DNA of 8,995 bases. It comes from Acidimicrobiia bacterium. GTDB taxonomy: Bacteria; Actinomycetota; Acidimicrobiia; Acidimicrobiales; Ilumatobacteraceae. Below the pieces are notes generated by a model. It ran no database searches. It was not told the DNA's origin and worked only from the letters and a program-made list of their open reading frames with translations. The stretch spans positions 1 through 8,995 of the forward strand of contig JACDGA010000056.1 in NCBI GenBank assembly GCA_013815505.1, in the 5' to 3' direction. Position numbers and translations under genes: made by a program. Positions 8,922 through 8,995 of this stretch are shown piece by piece. Positions within the stretch are counted from its first letter, which is position 1, and every line of letters begins with the position of its first letter.

Positions 8922-8940
8922 TCTCAGGCGAGTTCTGAGA
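8922..8940 (+). terminator. Weak candidate hairpin after the secreted-protein gene
   Basis: TCTCAG (8922-8927) pairs with CTGAGA (8935-8940) across a 7-base loop, 3 bases after the stop codon. Only four T residues (8950-8953) follow, 9 bases further on, so this is not a classical intrinsic terminator. A second weak inverted repeat, CGCGA (8945-8949) with TCGCG (8960-8964), follows it. Confidence 0.3.
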
Positions 8941-8995
8941 ACGTCGCGATTTTCGACATTCGCGCGTGATGCCACGGCGGCCAACCCGTTCCAGT

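Overview
This is a GC-rich window with strong G/C preference at third codon positions, frequent GTG starts and an actinobacterial protein repertoire: an ECF sigma factor with a zinc anti-sigma module, a large-subunit catalase, and several GT4/GT2 glycosyltransferases. The style fits a high-GC actinobacterium, possibly of the Acidimicrobiia. That placement is an inference, because there is no rRNA or marker gene here. I see no tRNA, CRISPR array, insertion sequence or phage gene.

Layout. Two gene groups diverge from a short intergenic region at about 3829-3930. The minus-strand group, read right to left, is a roughly 4-TM membrane protein of unknown function (3828-3217), a large-subunit KatE-type catalase with a C-terminal DJ-1/PfpI-like domain (3190-971), and a GT4-type glycosyltransferase that runs off the left edge (949-1). 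Gaps of 26 and 21 bases suggest one transcript. The plus-strand group is a GT4 glycosyltransferase (3931-5019), a MurG/GT28-like glycosyltransferase overlapping it by 8 bases (5012-6058), a GT2-type glycosyltransferase with a GT7-like C-terminal motif (6081-6962), and then a fused sigma/anti-sigma membrane protein (6984-8255). After a 348-base region without a convincing gene comes a small secreted two-cysteine protein (8604-8918). The last 77 bases hold only weak inverted repeats.

How it may work together. The four glycosyltransferases cover both sides of the divergent promoter region and probably assemble one glycan or glycoconjugate, whose product cannot be named from sequence. The catalase removes hydrogen peroxide, and its place inside a glycosyltransferase operon is unexpected.

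The most notable gene is at 6984-8255. It carries sigma regions 2 and 4, a zinc-binding anti-sigma motif, one transmembrane helix and an extracytoplasmic domain in one polypeptide. It looks like a self-contained transmembrane signal-to-transcription device. The adjacent glycosyltransferases and the secreted protein are reasonable candidate targets, but no target promoter was proven.
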